Shown here piece by piece: positions 46,723 to 57,100 of a DNA stretch of 64,000 nt; position 1 is the stretch's first letter; each line of letters opens with the position of its first letter. A program made the translations under genes and the position numbers. The notes beneath the pieces are model-generated. The model made no database searches, was not told where the DNA came from, and was given only the letters and a program-made list of their open reading frames with translations. Source of the stretch: an uncultured Lachnospiraceae bacterium (GTDB lineage Bacteria; Bacillota; Clostridia; Lachnospirales; Lachnospiraceae); assembly GCA_948794795.1 (NCBI GenBank), contig CAQGLR010000007.1, positions 45,517-109,516 of the forward strand. The letters run 5' to 3'.

Positions 46723-46775
46723 GTCCGCTTCATAAATTTTAATAATTTTTATTATCCGCTTTTGTGGGGACGGAC
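46723..46775. repeat. Flanking repeat module next to palindrome copy D
   Basis: Bounded by GTCCG (46723) and CGGAC (46771-46775), with TTATCCGCTTTTGTGGGGAC inside. Its reverse complement recurs at 32298-32353 on the right side of copy A, with a few differences. So the palindrome family has an optional outer module. Confidence 0.6.
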
Positions 46776-46778
46776 GTC

Positions 46779-47058
46779 AAATTTGAGTTTCCTCATTTTT
46801 TAAATTATACAAAGACTATATTACTCTGGCAAGTTCCAAATATTTTACCAAAAAGCAGCTGTTTGGGGGCGCTGGTGCTTAAATCTGGTATTCAATGCTT
46901 ATATAGAAACTTTTGTTTCTATTAAGCATTTGCGATTTTATGCACCACTGCGCATCCCATCCAAACGCAATACGGGCAAAGCCATGTGTAACATGGCTTT
47001 TGGGTGGTAAAATTTTGGAACTGCCAGAGGCAAAATACTTATATATTAAAAAAATGGG
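46779..47058. repeat. 270-bp palindromic intergenic repeat, copy D
   Basis: Ends AATTTGAGTTTCCTCATTTT and AAAAAAATGGG, inner GGGCGCTGGTGCTTAAATC and ATGCACCACTGCGCATCCC. The right arm holds an extra small hairpin, AAAGCCATGTGTAACATGGCTTT, absent from the other copies. Confidence 0.85.
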
Positions 47059-47081
47059 TGTAGTTGTGAAAGGAATATAAA

Positions 47082-47285
47082 ATGGATATAATTGAAAGGG
47101 AAGAGATAATAAGTGAAACATTAAAGATATTATATGAATATGGAATTGGAAGTTATGATGACTGGTACAGCCAGGATGGGGAAGAGGCTTGTGTATTATA
47201 TGAAGTTATGAAAGCAGGAATACAGGAAAGATTTGGGCTGGATGATGATGATATGGACAATCTTCTTAATGAAATCCTGGATTAG
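47082..47285 (+). CDS. Small acidic hypothetical protein (67 aa)
   Basis: A very acidic protein (REEIISETLKILYEYGIGSYDDW, ending DDDDMDNLLNEILD) with no recognised family. ATG 47082 has AAAGGAATATAA upstream. It precedes the M18 aminopeptidase by 32 bases and may be co-transcribed. Confidence 0.6.
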   Translation: MDIIEREEIISETLKILYEYGIGSYDDWYSQDGEEACVLYEVMKAGIQERFGLDDDDMDNLLNEILD

Positions 47286-47317
47286 TAATTTATATAATTA
47301 AAAAGAGGTATATTATA

Positions 47318-48622
47318 ATGATAGAAAATACAGATATTAATGAGATTATGGCAAGGCTTACAGAAAGGGTAAAGGCATCTGTATCACCATACCATACAAC
47401 GGAATATGCATTAAATGAATTAAAAGAGAGTGGTTTTAAAGAGCTTGCGTTTGATGAGGAGTGGAAGCTTGAAGGCGGAGGCAGGTATGTTGCCAGGCTG
47501 TATGGTTCTTCGCTTGCGGCGTTTACTATTGGGGAGGGATGGAATGGGAAAGGTTTCAAGTTTGCAGCAGCACATACTGATTTCCCATGTATTAAATTAA
47601 AACCGTCATCACAAATAATAGAAAATAATTATGTAAAATGTAATGTTGATGTATATGGAGGTGCAATTTTAAATACATGGCTTGACAGGCCGCTTTCAGC
47701 TGCTGGAAGAGTGGTACTTGAAAGTGATAGTGCTATAAAGCCTGTTACCAGGCTGGTAAATCTGGAAAGGCCTTTATTTATTATACCAAATCTTGCAATC
47801 CACATGAACAGGGATGTTAATAAAGGAGTGGAATTAAACAGGCAGAAAGATATGCTGCCACTTATGTGTACTGTACCAGAAGATGGTAACGGGGATATTA
47901 TTTTAAGTCTTATTGCGTCAGGAATTGGGATTGGTGAGGATAAAATTCTTGGATATGATTTATGTCTTTATCCTGTAGAAGAACCAGTGCTGTTAGGGGC
48001 AGATAATAGTCTTTTTAGTGCAGGAAGGCTTGATAACCTTACTTCTGTGCAAGCTTGTATAAATGCTATTATACAAGGGATGTGTAATGATAATCTGAAT
48101 ATAGTTATGCTTTATGATAGTGAAGAGGTAGGAAGCAGTACAAAACAAGGTGCAGGTTCAGTAATTACACGTGCGGTTATTGAGAGGATATATGATAATA
48201 TGGGACTGGACCGTGAAAGGTTCTGGTGCGGGCTTGTTGCTTCGGAAGGGCTTTCAGTTGATGTTGCACATGCAATACATCCTAACCGTCCAGAAAAAAG
48301 TGATATAACTAATAAAATTTATATTAACAAAGGATTTGCTATAAAAACTGCTGTAAGTGAAAGATATGCAAGTGATTTGGAGGTACTTGGGACATTAATG
48401 CATATTTGCAGGAAAGAAGGAATACCATTCCAGAGGTATGTCAACAGGTCGGATATTGCAGGAGGCAGTACCCTTGGAGCTGTAGCTGCCGTAAATCTTC
48501 CTATAAAAATGCTTGATACCGGGGTGCCTGTGCTTGCAATGCATTCATCAAGGGAAACTATGGGGGTATATGACCAGTATTATCTTGAAAAAGCAGTGCA
48601 GTCTTTTTTCTTATCTGAATAA
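47318..48622 (+). CDS. M18 family aminopeptidase
   Basis: A 434-aa zinc aminopeptidase. Metal ligands and M18 motifs are visible: AAHTDFPCIKLKP, GRLDNLTSVQACI, LYDSEEVGSSTKQGA, and near the C-terminus VPVLAMHSSRETMG. A cytosolic peptidase that trims acidic or neutral N-terminal residues. ATG follows AAAGAGG. Confidence 0.93.
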   Translation: MIENTDINEIMARLTERVKASVSPYHTTEYALNELKESGFKELAFDEEWKLEGGGRYVARLYGSSLAAFTIGEGWNGKGFKFAAAHTDFPCIKLKPSSQIIENNYVKCNVDVYGGAILNTWLDRPLSAAGRVVLESDSAIKPVTRLVNLERPLFIIPNLAIHMNRDVNKGVELNRQKDMLPLMCTVPEDGNGDIILSLIASGIGIGEDKILGYDLCLYPVEEPVLLGADNSLFSAGRLDNLTSVQACINAIIQGMCNDNLNIVMLYDSEEVGSSTKQGAGSVITRAVIERIYDNMGLDRERFWCGLVASEGLSVDVAHAIHPNRPEKSDITNKIYINKGFAIKTAVSERYASDLEVLGTLMHICRKEGIPFQRYVNRSDIAGGSTLGAVAAVNLPIKMLDTGVPVLAMHSSRETMGVYDQYYLEKAVQSFFLSE

Positions 48623-48738
48623 TTGTATAAATATTATGCAAATTTTAATTTCAAATATGCCCTGGTCTTTACAAAACATACAGTATAGCGTAAAATACGT
48701 TTACAGGTAAGAATATACACAGAAAGCGGAGGTTAATT

Positions 48739-49614
48739 ATGAAAGAATTTTCACCAGTTAAGGAAGGTAAAGTACGTGAGGTATATGATAACGGGGACAG
48801 CCTTGTTATTGTTGCAACAGACAGGATTTCAGCATTTGATGTAATACTTAAAAATGAAGTTACAGATAAGGGGGCTATACTTACACAGATGTCTAAGTTC
48901 TGGTTTGGATTTACCAAAGATATTGTGCCTAACCATATGATTTCTACAGATGCCAAGGATATGCCAGAATTTTTTGGAAGTGAAAAGTTCAATGGAAACA
49001 GTATGCTGTGTAAGAAACTGAAAATGCTTCCTATAGAGTGTATAGTACGTGGATATATTACTGGAAGTGGCTGGGAGAGTTATAAGGAAAGTGGTACTGT
49101 ATGTGGTATAAAGCTGCCAGACGGGCTTAAAGAATCTGACAAGCTGCCAGAACCAGTGTATACACCTACAACAAAAGCAGACCTTGGAGACCATGATGAG
49201 CATATAACATTTGAAGAAAGTGTCCAGATTCTTGATAAAGAATTTCCTGGAAAAGGTGAAGAATATGCAAAGAAAATTATGGACTGTACAATAGCACTTT
49301 ATAAAAAGTGTGCAGAATATGCTTTATCAAAAGGAATAATAATTGCTGATACTAAATTTGAATTTGGGCTTGATGAGAATGGTAATGTGGTTCTTGGTGA
49401 TGAAATGCTTACACCAGACAGTTCAAGGTTCTGGCCTCTTGATGGTTATAAACCTGGACAGGGACAGCCTTCATTTGATAAACAGTATGTAAGGGACTGG
49501 CTTAAAGCTAATCCGGATAGTGGTTATAAGCTTCCAGATGATGTTGTGGAGAAGACAACAGGAAAATATAAAGAAGCTTTCCAGATGCTTACAGGTAAGG
49601 AATTTACACGTTAA
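48739..49614 (+). CDS. purC: Phosphoribosylaminoimidazole-succinocarboxamide synthase
   Basis: The SAICAR synthetase of purine synthesis joins CAIR and aspartate using ATP. The 291-aa protein has SPVKEGKVREVYD at the N-terminus, ATDRISAFDVI, CIVRGYITGSGWESYKESG, and IADTKFEFGLDENG with DEMLTPDSSRFWP, all PurC signatures. ATG has CGGAGG upstream. No other pur gene is adjacent. Confidence 0.95.
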   Translation: MKEFSPVKEGKVREVYDNGDSLVIVATDRISAFDVILKNEVTDKGAILTQMSKFWFGFTKDIVPNHMISTDAKDMPEFFGSEKFNGNSMLCKKLKMLPIECIVRGYITGSGWESYKESGTVCGIKLPDGLKESDKLPEPVYTPTTKADLGDHDEHITFEESVQILDKEFPGKGEEYAKKIMDCTIALYKKCAEYALSKGIIIADTKFEFGLDENGNVVLGDEMLTPDSSRFWPLDGYKPGQGQPSFDKQYVRDWLKANPDSGYKLPDDVVEKTTGKYKEAFQMLTGKEFTR

Positions 49615-49937
49615 TATTTTAACTTCATTAAGTAAGCCATCAATGCCTGCAAGCAGGCATTGTGGATGTCTTTTGGACAAGCCAGATAAATACCAGCAGG
49701 GACTGTTTTAACTTTTAAAGGTACAGAAATTTATATTTGTGCTAATATTACATGCCGGCTCTGCTGGTAATTTTATGGAATTATAAACTGTAATTATAGT
49801 TTATAATAATTATTTAAATTATTTTAGAAAAAAGTATATACATCCAGCCTCAAATGTGGTAAGTTTATATTAATGGTTTATAACCCAGCAAGCAGTATAT
49901 AAGCACAATAGAACTATTATTAGAATGGAGGAGAGAT
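49615..49937. other. Intergenic region before araA with hairpin repeat copy 2
   Basis: A copy of the hairpin AATGCCTGC-AA-GCAGGCATT lies at 49642-49661, identical to that at 17539. The remaining AT-rich sequence (about 49790-49850) should carry the ara promoter, but no -35/-10 pair or AraR-like operator is clear. Confidence 0.5.
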
Positions 49938-51434
49938 ATGGATTTACAGAAAAATTACAAGTTTTGGTTTTGTACAGGTTCACAGGATTTATATGGAGAT
50001 GAGTGCCTGGCAAATGTTGCAGGACATTCAAAGAAAATCGTTGCAGCTTTAAATGAGTCAGGCAATCTTCCGTTTGAAGTTGTATGGAAGCCAACCCTTA
50101 TTACAAATGAGCTTATAAGAAAGACGTTTAATGAAGCTAATATGGATGAAGAGTGTGCAGGTGTAATTACATGGATGCATACATTTTCACCTGCCAAGTC
50201 ATGGATAATAGGTCTCCAGGAATACAGGAAACCACTGCTTCATTTACATACACAGTTTAACCAGGAGATACCATATGATACCATTGATATGGACTTTATG
50301 AATGAAAACCAGGCAGCACATGGTGACAGGGAATATGGCCATATGGTTACCCGTATGGGAATTGAACGTAAAGTAGTAGTTGGACACTGGAGCGATAAAA
50401 ATGTACAGAACCGTATTGGTTCATGGATGCGTACAGCTATAGGTATTATTGAGAGCAGCCATATAAGGGTAATGCGTGTTGCGGATAATATGAGGAATGT
50501 TGCAGTTACAGAAGGTGACAAAGTTGAAGCACAGCTGAAATTTGGCTGGGAAGTAGATGCTTATCCTGTAAATGAGATTGCAGCATGTGTAGACGCTGTA
50601 GCAGAACCAGATATTAATGCACTTGTTGATGAATATTATGATAAATATGAAATACTTCTTGAGGGAAGGGATGCAGGTGAGTTTAGAAAGCATGTTGCTG
50701 TACAGGCACAGATTGAAATTGGTTTTGAACGTTTCTTAAAGGAGAAAAACTACCATGCAATAGTTACACACTTTGGTGACCTTGGCAGCTTAAAGCAGCT
50801 TCCAGGTCTTGCTATCCAGAGGCTTATGGAAAAGGGATATGGGTTTGGTGCAGAAGGTGACTGGAAAGTTGCAGCAATGGTACGCCTTATGAAGATTATG
50901 ACAGCAGGCATGAAGGATGCAAAGGGTACATCTATGCTTGAAGATTATACATACAATATGGTTCCTGGCAAGGAGGGTATCCTTGAAGCCCATATGCTGG
51001 AAATCTGCCCATCTATTGCAGGAAGCCCTATACAGATTAAGTGCCAGCCTCTCTCAATGGGTGACAGGGAAGACCCTGCAAGGCTTGTATTTACATCTAA
51101 AGATGGACATGGAATTGCTACATCACTTATTGACCTTGGAAACCGTTTCCGTCTTATAATTAATGAGGTAAACTGCCGCCAGACAGAGAAACCTATGCCA
51201 AAACTGCCTACAGCCACAAACTTCTGGACACCTGAACCAGACTTCTATACAGGCTCAGAAGCATGGATTCTTGCAGGAGGGGCACACCATACTGCATTTA
51301 CATATGACCTTACAGCAGAGCAGATGTGTGACTGGGCTGCAATGATGGGAATTGAGGCAGTAGTAATCAACAAAGATACAACAATACCTGGATTTAAGCG
51401 TGACCTTATGCTTGGAAATATTGTTTACAGATAA
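49938..51434 (+). CDS. araA: L-arabinose isomerase
   Basis: Converts L-arabinose to L-ribulose. The 498-aa protein starts NYKFWFCTGSQDLYGDE, has VAGVITWMHTFSPAK-type sequence (CAGVITWMHTFSPAK) and LLHLHTQFNQEIP, GFGAEGDWKVAAMVR with a metal-binding glutamate, and the late GGAHHTAF with the metal histidine. All match AraA. ATG has GGAGGAGAG upstream. It forms an operon with the kinase gene 42 bases downstream; no araD is seen in the window. Confidence 0.95.
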   Translation: MDLQKNYKFWFCTGSQDLYGDECLANVAGHSKKIVAALNESGNLPFEVVWKPTLITNELIRKTFNEANMDEECAGVITWMHTFSPAKSWIIGLQEYRKPLLHLHTQFNQEIPYDTIDMDFMNENQAAHGDREYGHMVTRMGIERKVVVGHWSDKNVQNRIGSWMRTAIGIIESSHIRVMRVADNMRNVAVTEGDKVEAQLKFGWEVDAYPVNEIAACVDAVAEPDINALVDEYYDKYEILLEGRDAGEFRKHVAVQAQIEIGFERFLKEKNYHAIVTHFGDLGSLKQLPGLAIQRLMEKGYGFGAEGDWKVAAMVRLMKIMTAGMKDAKGTSMLEDYTYNMVPGKEGILEAHMLEICPSIAGSPIQIKCQPLSMGDREDPARLVFTSKDGHGIATSLIDLGNRFRLIINEVNCRQTEKPMPKLPTATNFWTPEPDFYTGSEAWILAGGAHHTAFTYDLTAEQMCDWAAMMGIEAVVINKDTTIPGFKRDLMLGNIVYR

Positions 51435-51476
51435 AAGAATATATTAAATGTGTATATACACAGAATGGAGGATAAA

Positions 51477-53060
51477 ATGAAAGATGCTATAATTAATGGC
51501 AGGACAGCACTTGGTATTGAATTTGGCTCAACAAGGATTAAAGCAGTCCTTGTTGATGATAAAAACAATCTTATAGGCACTGGCGGCCATTCCTGGGAAA
51601 ACAAATATGAGAATGGTGTATGGACTTACAGCCTGGATGATATATGGGGAGGACTCCAGGACTGCTATTCCCAGCTTGCACAGAATGTAAAAGATAAGTA
51701 TGGTGTTACTATTGAAACAGTTGGTTCAATAGGTTTTAGCGCAATGATGCATGGATATATGGCATTTGACAAGGAGGATAAGCTTCTTGTGCCTTTCCGT
51801 ACATGGAGAAATACTATTACAGAAGAAGCAGCAGACAAGCTTACAGAGTTATTTGGTTTTAATATTCCACAGCGCTGGAGCATTGCACATCTCTACCAGG
51901 CAATTTTAAATGGTGAAGACCATGTAAAAGATATTACATATTTTACAACACTCGCAGGATATATCCACTGGCAGCTTACAGGGGAGAAAGTCCTTGGTGT
52001 AGGAGAGGCATCAGGAATGTTCCCTATTGATTCATCAACAAAACAGTTTAACGCAGATATGGTTGCTAAGTTTGATAATGCAGTTGCAGATAAGGGATTT
52101 TCTTGGAAACTTTGTGATATTATACCAAAGGTGCTTACAGCAGGTGAAAAAGCAGGAATTCTTACAGAAGAAGGCGCAAAACTTCTTGATGTTTCTGGAA
52201 ACCTTAAGGGAGGTATTCCGCTTTGTCCTCCAGAGGGAGATGCAGGTACTGGAATGGTTGCTACAAACAGTGTTGCAGTACGTACAGGTAATGTATCAGC
52301 AGGTACATCTGTATTTGCAATGATAGTCCTTGAAAAACCACTTAAGAATGTACATCGTGAGATTGACCTTGTTACTACACCTGTAGGTGATGCTGTAGCA
52401 ATGGTACACTGTAATAACTGTTCATCAGATATAAATGCATGGATGAATCTTTTTAAAGAATTTGCGGACTGCTTTGGATGTAATATTGATAAAGGCGATA
52501 TTTATGAAGTGCTTTATAAGAAATCACAGGAAGGTGATAAAGATGGCGGCGGTCTTCTTGCTTATAATTACTTCTCAGGTGAGCATGTAACAGGATTTGA
52601 AGAAGGCAGGCCTGTATTTGCAAGGGAAGTAAATAGCAATTTCACACTTGCTAACTTTATGAAAGTTACTCTTTATACTGCATTTGGTGCATTAAAGACA
52701 GGGCTTGATATCCTGTTGAAGGAAGAAGATGTTAAGATTGATTCTATATATGGCCATGGTGGTCTTTTTACAACAAAAGGTGTATGCCAGAAGATTTTAG
52801 CAGCTGCAATGAATGCACCTGTATCTGTAATGGATACAGCAAGTGAAGGCGGTGCCTGGGGAATGGCCATCCTTGCATCTTATATGGCTAATAAAAAGGA
52901 CGGGGAATCACTTGAAGATTACCTTAAGGCCAATGTATTTGCAGGTACTACAGGTTCAGTAGAACAGCCAGATCCAGCAGATGTAAAAGGATTTGATGAT
53001 TTTATTAAGAAATACAGCAGGGGGCTTGCAATAGAAAGGGCTGCAGTTGAAAGTTTATAA
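51477..53060 (+). CDS. araB: FGGY-family sugar kinase, probable ribulokinase
   Basis: A 527-aa FGGY carbohydrate kinase. It opens RTALGIEFGSTRIKAV, the first ATP-binding motif; SIGFSAMMHGYMAFD and PFRTWRNT follow, and the C-terminal domain has IYGHGGLFTTKGVCQ and SEGGAWGMAILASY. Position directly after araA makes L-ribulokinase the likely role; the sequence alone supports the broader FGGY family. ATG 51477 has GGAGGATAAA upstream; the frame extends nine codons earlier. Confidence 0.82.
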   Translation: MKDAIINGRTALGIEFGSTRIKAVLVDDKNNLIGTGGHSWENKYENGVWTYSLDDIWGGLQDCYSQLAQNVKDKYGVTIETVGSIGFSAMMHGYMAFDKEDKLLVPFRTWRNTITEEAADKLTELFGFNIPQRWSIAHLYQAILNGEDHVKDITYFTTLAGYIHWQLTGEKVLGVGEASGMFPIDSSTKQFNADMVAKFDNAVADKGFSWKLCDIIPKVLTAGEKAGILTEEGAKLLDVSGNLKGGIPLCPPEGDAGTGMVATNSVAVRTGNVSAGTSVFAMIVLEKPLKNVHREIDLVTTPVGDAVAMVHCNNCSSDINAWMNLFKEFADCFGCNIDKGDIYEVLYKKSQEGDKDGGGLLAYNYFSGEHVTGFEEGRPVFAREVNSNFTLANFMKVTLYTAFGALKTGLDILLKEEDVKIDSIYGHGGLFTTKGVCQKILAAAMNAPVSVMDTASEGGAWGMAILASYMANKKDGESLEDYLKANVFAGTTGSVEQPDPADVKGFDDFIKKYSRGLAIERAAVESL

Positions 53061-53090
53061 GAAAATTTATTTATAATATAAATAATTATG

Positions 53091-53125
53091 GGATGTGTAA
53101 GCCAGGCTGGCTGCACATCCTTTTT
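53091..53125 (+). terminator. Rho-independent terminator of the ara operon
   Basis: GGATGTG (53091-53097) pairs with CACATCC (53114-53120), with an inner AGCC/GGCT pairing, followed by TTTTT. Confidence 0.85.
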
Positions 53126-53273
53126 AAATGAAATTTAAAAAATATTGCATGGATAGATTATATAAAATGGTGTAAAATATAGTTACAAGATAAAAGCATA
53201 TTAATAATGGAATAAAGAACAGGTTGGAAATTATATTATTTATACCATACAAAACACGGCATGGGGGATTATT

Positions 53274-54083
53274 ATGGATAAGATAAAATTAATTGTTATG
53301 GATATGGATGGTACACTTCTAGACTCTGATAAAAAGATTAGCAGTTATACCATGAATTTATTAAAAAGGCTTAGCAGTGACGGCTATAAACTTGGTATTG
53401 CTTCTGGCAGGCCAATTATAGGGCTTAAGCGGACTATTGAGGCACTTGGCATTAATAGTTATATTAATTTTATGACGGGGTCTAATGGTGCAGAATTATA
53501 TGATGTTGATAAAGGCAAAGAAAATTGTTTCTACCAGCTTGAGCCTGGAATTATAGATGGAATAATTAACCTGTATGCACCATTTGATTTAAATCCATAT
53601 GTATACCAGGGTGAAAACTGTTATGCATATAAAAGTGATGCAACTATTGAGAGGGCAGCAAGAAATAACCATCTGGGAATTGTCCTTTGTAACCTTAAAG
53701 AAGAAATAAAAACTCCACAAAGTAAGCTTGTACTTAGTACACCTCCTGAAAAGATGGAACAGGTAGAAGCCTTTTATGAGATGCATAAATCAGAATACTA
53801 CCGTGCCTTTAAATCACAGGCAGATATGTTTGAATTTGTACATCCAGAATTGTCAAAGGTGTATGGAATTAGTTATTATTGCAGCCAGTATGGATATAGT
53901 ATAGAAGAGGCAGCAGCATTTGGTGATACCACCAATGATATTGAAATGTTAATGGGATGCGGTACTGGTGTATGTATGTGCAATGGTACAGAAGATGCTA
54001 AACAGGCAGCAGATATTGTGACAAAATACAGTAATGATGAGGATGGGCTTGCAAGGGAACTGGAAGATATTTTGCATTTGTAA
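53274..54083 (+). CDS. Cof-type HAD phosphatase
   Basis: A 269-aa HAD hydrolase of the Cof (IIB) type. Motif I is VMDMDGTLLDSDKKIS, motif II is in LGIASGRP, motif III is the lysine of SKVYGISYYCSQYG, and motif IV AAFGDTTNDIEML. Such enzymes dephosphorylate sugar phosphates or cofactors; the substrate here is not known. ATG follows GGGGGATTATT. Confidence 0.9.
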   Translation: MDKIKLIVMDMDGTLLDSDKKISSYTMNLLKRLSSDGYKLGIASGRPIIGLKRTIEALGINSYINFMTGSNGAELYDVDKGKENCFYQLEPGIIDGIINLYAPFDLNPYVYQGENCYAYKSDATIERAARNNHLGIVLCNLKEEIKTPQSKLVLSTPPEKMEQVEAFYEMHKSEYYRAFKSQADMFEFVHPELSKVYGISYYCSQYGYSIEEAAAFGDTTNDIEMLMGCGTGVCMCNGTEDAKQAADIVTKYSNDEDGLARELEDILHL

Positions 54084-54114
54084 ATATAAATATTATAACA
54101 GGAGGTAACCAGAT

Positions 54115-57100
54115 ATGGTATGGCTAAAGGCAGATACAGGGCTTGAAAATACATACAGAAAGCTTATACACACATCAAAAGCAGATGTAGACTGGCATGG
54201 CAGTATTTTAATAAAAAATAATACAATAATACTTCCTGGAAGTACCAGTTCACTGGTATTTGACTTTGAATCAAAAAGAGTATATCCAGATATAATTGAT
54301 ATTCCTGCAATGCCAGGTGATATATTTGAAATTAGTGGCAGGAAGTTAATGGTAAATATATTCAATATACTTTTGTATGTATTTGGTAAATGGGGAGCAA
54401 TAAAAGGAATAAAAGTTGACCATAGCTATGAAAAAATAAATATGCTTTTTAAGCAAATTTTAAAAGATGTCAAGGCAGAAACATATTATTCTGAAAATGG
54501 CATAAGATTTGCAAGTAACGGAAAAAGTGTTGTATTTGAAGATATTATTATGTCTGCTATTTATAAAATAGAAGCGGAAGAGAAAGCAGCAGAAGAAGGT
54601 ATTATAGAAGGTATTGGTGAAGAAGGCGCTCCACAGGGGTTATGGCATGATATGAAGTGGAAACAGATTATTACTATATTTGACAGAAAACCTCTGGATA
54701 GTAAGATGCCAGGTTCAAACAGGCTTGGCAGTAATTTTTATATGGTACCATATAAGTGCCCGGATTGTGGCAGAAATATACATATGTCAGTATATCCAAA
54801 CCGCAGGGAACTTTTAATAGATACGGAAGAAGGCAGGGTATATGCAGCAAGGGTATATATGTGCCCGGAATGCAGTAAGTTTTATACTCCAAGACCTGGT
54901 AAGTTATTGTCAGAAGGTGATGAATATATTCTTGATTTTGATGATGATATTAAAGCATCAGAGGATTATAAAAAACTTATTGGAAGAAAAGGTGGAAAGA
55001 ACTGCAACAGTAATTTCAATATGTATGAAACGGAATATATTGATAAAGTACATAATGGAAATAGAAGTCTTGCACAAATCTGCAGTAATATGAAAGGACT
55101 GTCTGATAAAGACCTTGAGGGGCTGCTCGAGCAGATGGATGAAGGATTTTATTCTGAAAATGAAATAAAAAGATTTATGGCATATATTGAGCAGGAACTT
55201 GAATTTAGGAAGAATGGGCGCCTTAACCCTTATACTGCTTTTAGGAAAGGATTGAAATCAGGTAAAATAGGTTTAACAGGTGTTGCTGGTACAAAAAAGA
55301 ACAGGGTGGACTACAGCAGTATTGAGGAAGAGGAAGAAACACAACAGGATATGGCTGGTGATGGAGAACCAGAAAGTACATTACAAAAAGAAAGAGAAGT
55401 AATACAGGAGCCTGGTGCAGATAGTGATGAAAGCCAGCAGGCTGCAGAAGAAGACACTGGAAATACAGATACAAGGATGGAAGATATTCTTAGAAAATAT
55501 ATGTCTGGTATAGTAGAGGATGATACGGAAAATGTTTCTGCAGAAGAAAAAGAGAATATTATAGAAGATAATTATACAGATAATACACAAGATAAAACAG
55601 ATGGTATAACAGAAAATAACTTAGAAAGCAGCATTCTGGCAGAAAGCCATGAAGATGCAACAGACAGTGAGGGCAATAATACAAGTTATATAGAAGAAAC
55701 AGTTTATAATGTAGAAGAAGATATACAGCCAGATAAAGTAAAAAGCAGTAATAAAACAGGCAGGTTAAAATCATTATTTAATAAAAAAGAGGACAGTAAA
55801 AAACTTGCAAATTATAAAGGAATAAACAATATTAAAGAAGAAAAAGATATAATAAATAATGACACAAATAGCAGTAGCATTATTAGAGAAAATAATAGTA
55901 CTGTAGATAATCCAGACGCAATTCCAGAAGATTTTGAAAGTGCAGATAATATTGTTACAGATAAAGAACCACAATTAGCCGTATATAATAAAGAAACAGA
56001 AATAGGCGTAGAGGATAATAATATTAATAATATCCAAGATACAGATAAAAGAGAAGAAAATATTTTAAGCAGTGAAGAAATAGTTAGAAAGATATCAAAT
56101 AGCAAAGGTAAAAAATATTCAGATATACAAAAACTTGTTAGTGAAATAAGGAACAGCAATTTAAGCAATGAAGAAAAGGAAACGTTTATAAAACAGCTTA
56201 TTGGCATGCTTGAACAGGCTGGCAAAAAAGAGCTGGATTATCTTATATCACATCTTCCTCAAAGTGACAGTAAAGAAAGGTATAAAAGAGTTAAAGAACG
56301 GATTAAAACTTATAAAGATATTGATACTGGAAGATATGAAGAGATAATTGACAAGTATATACAAAATGCAGAAAGGGAAGAGCTTTCAGCAGTGGTGAAG
56401 AAAGCAAGAGGCAGTGGCAGGCACAGCCTGTTAAAAATTCTTGAAGATATAAAGAGCAAAGATTATGACCTTGGTGTGCTTAGGGAATATAGTGATGAGT
56501 TATACCAGCAAGTTAAAGATATTGATACAGAAACTGTAAGGGAAATAGTTCCAGATATATCTGCACTGGATGTTGAAGATGGAATACGTGCTATGAAAGA
56601 AATAGAATCAGCAGATATACTTCCAGAGATTAAGACAGAGATGACAGAGCTTATAGATAAAAGACTTACACGTATGAAGACAGAAGAATGTGAACAGCTT
56701 GTAGAGAAACTTAGAAGAAGCCTGGATGACAGGATAGAAGATACCTCAAGAATACATTATTACGATGCCAGGAAAATGCTTAAAGGTGACAATAAAGATG
56801 AAGAATCTATACTAATAAGAAAAGCAATAAGTAAATATGCAATTCTGCTTGGCAGGTATGAATATCCAGTTATAATATGTGACTCATCATTTTTAAATAA
56901 TGGAAAAGAAGGTTTTATAGTTACACCAGACCATATTTTTTATAAAGGTGTTATAAAATCTGGTACATTGGATATTATGGATATTGAAAATATTTCCCTG
57001 GACAGCGGCAAAACTGGTAAAGCAATATTTGCCAGTAATGGGTTAAAGCGGAAGCAGAAATTGCCATGCCCGTTAAAAGGTAAAGACCAGGAAAGAATGG

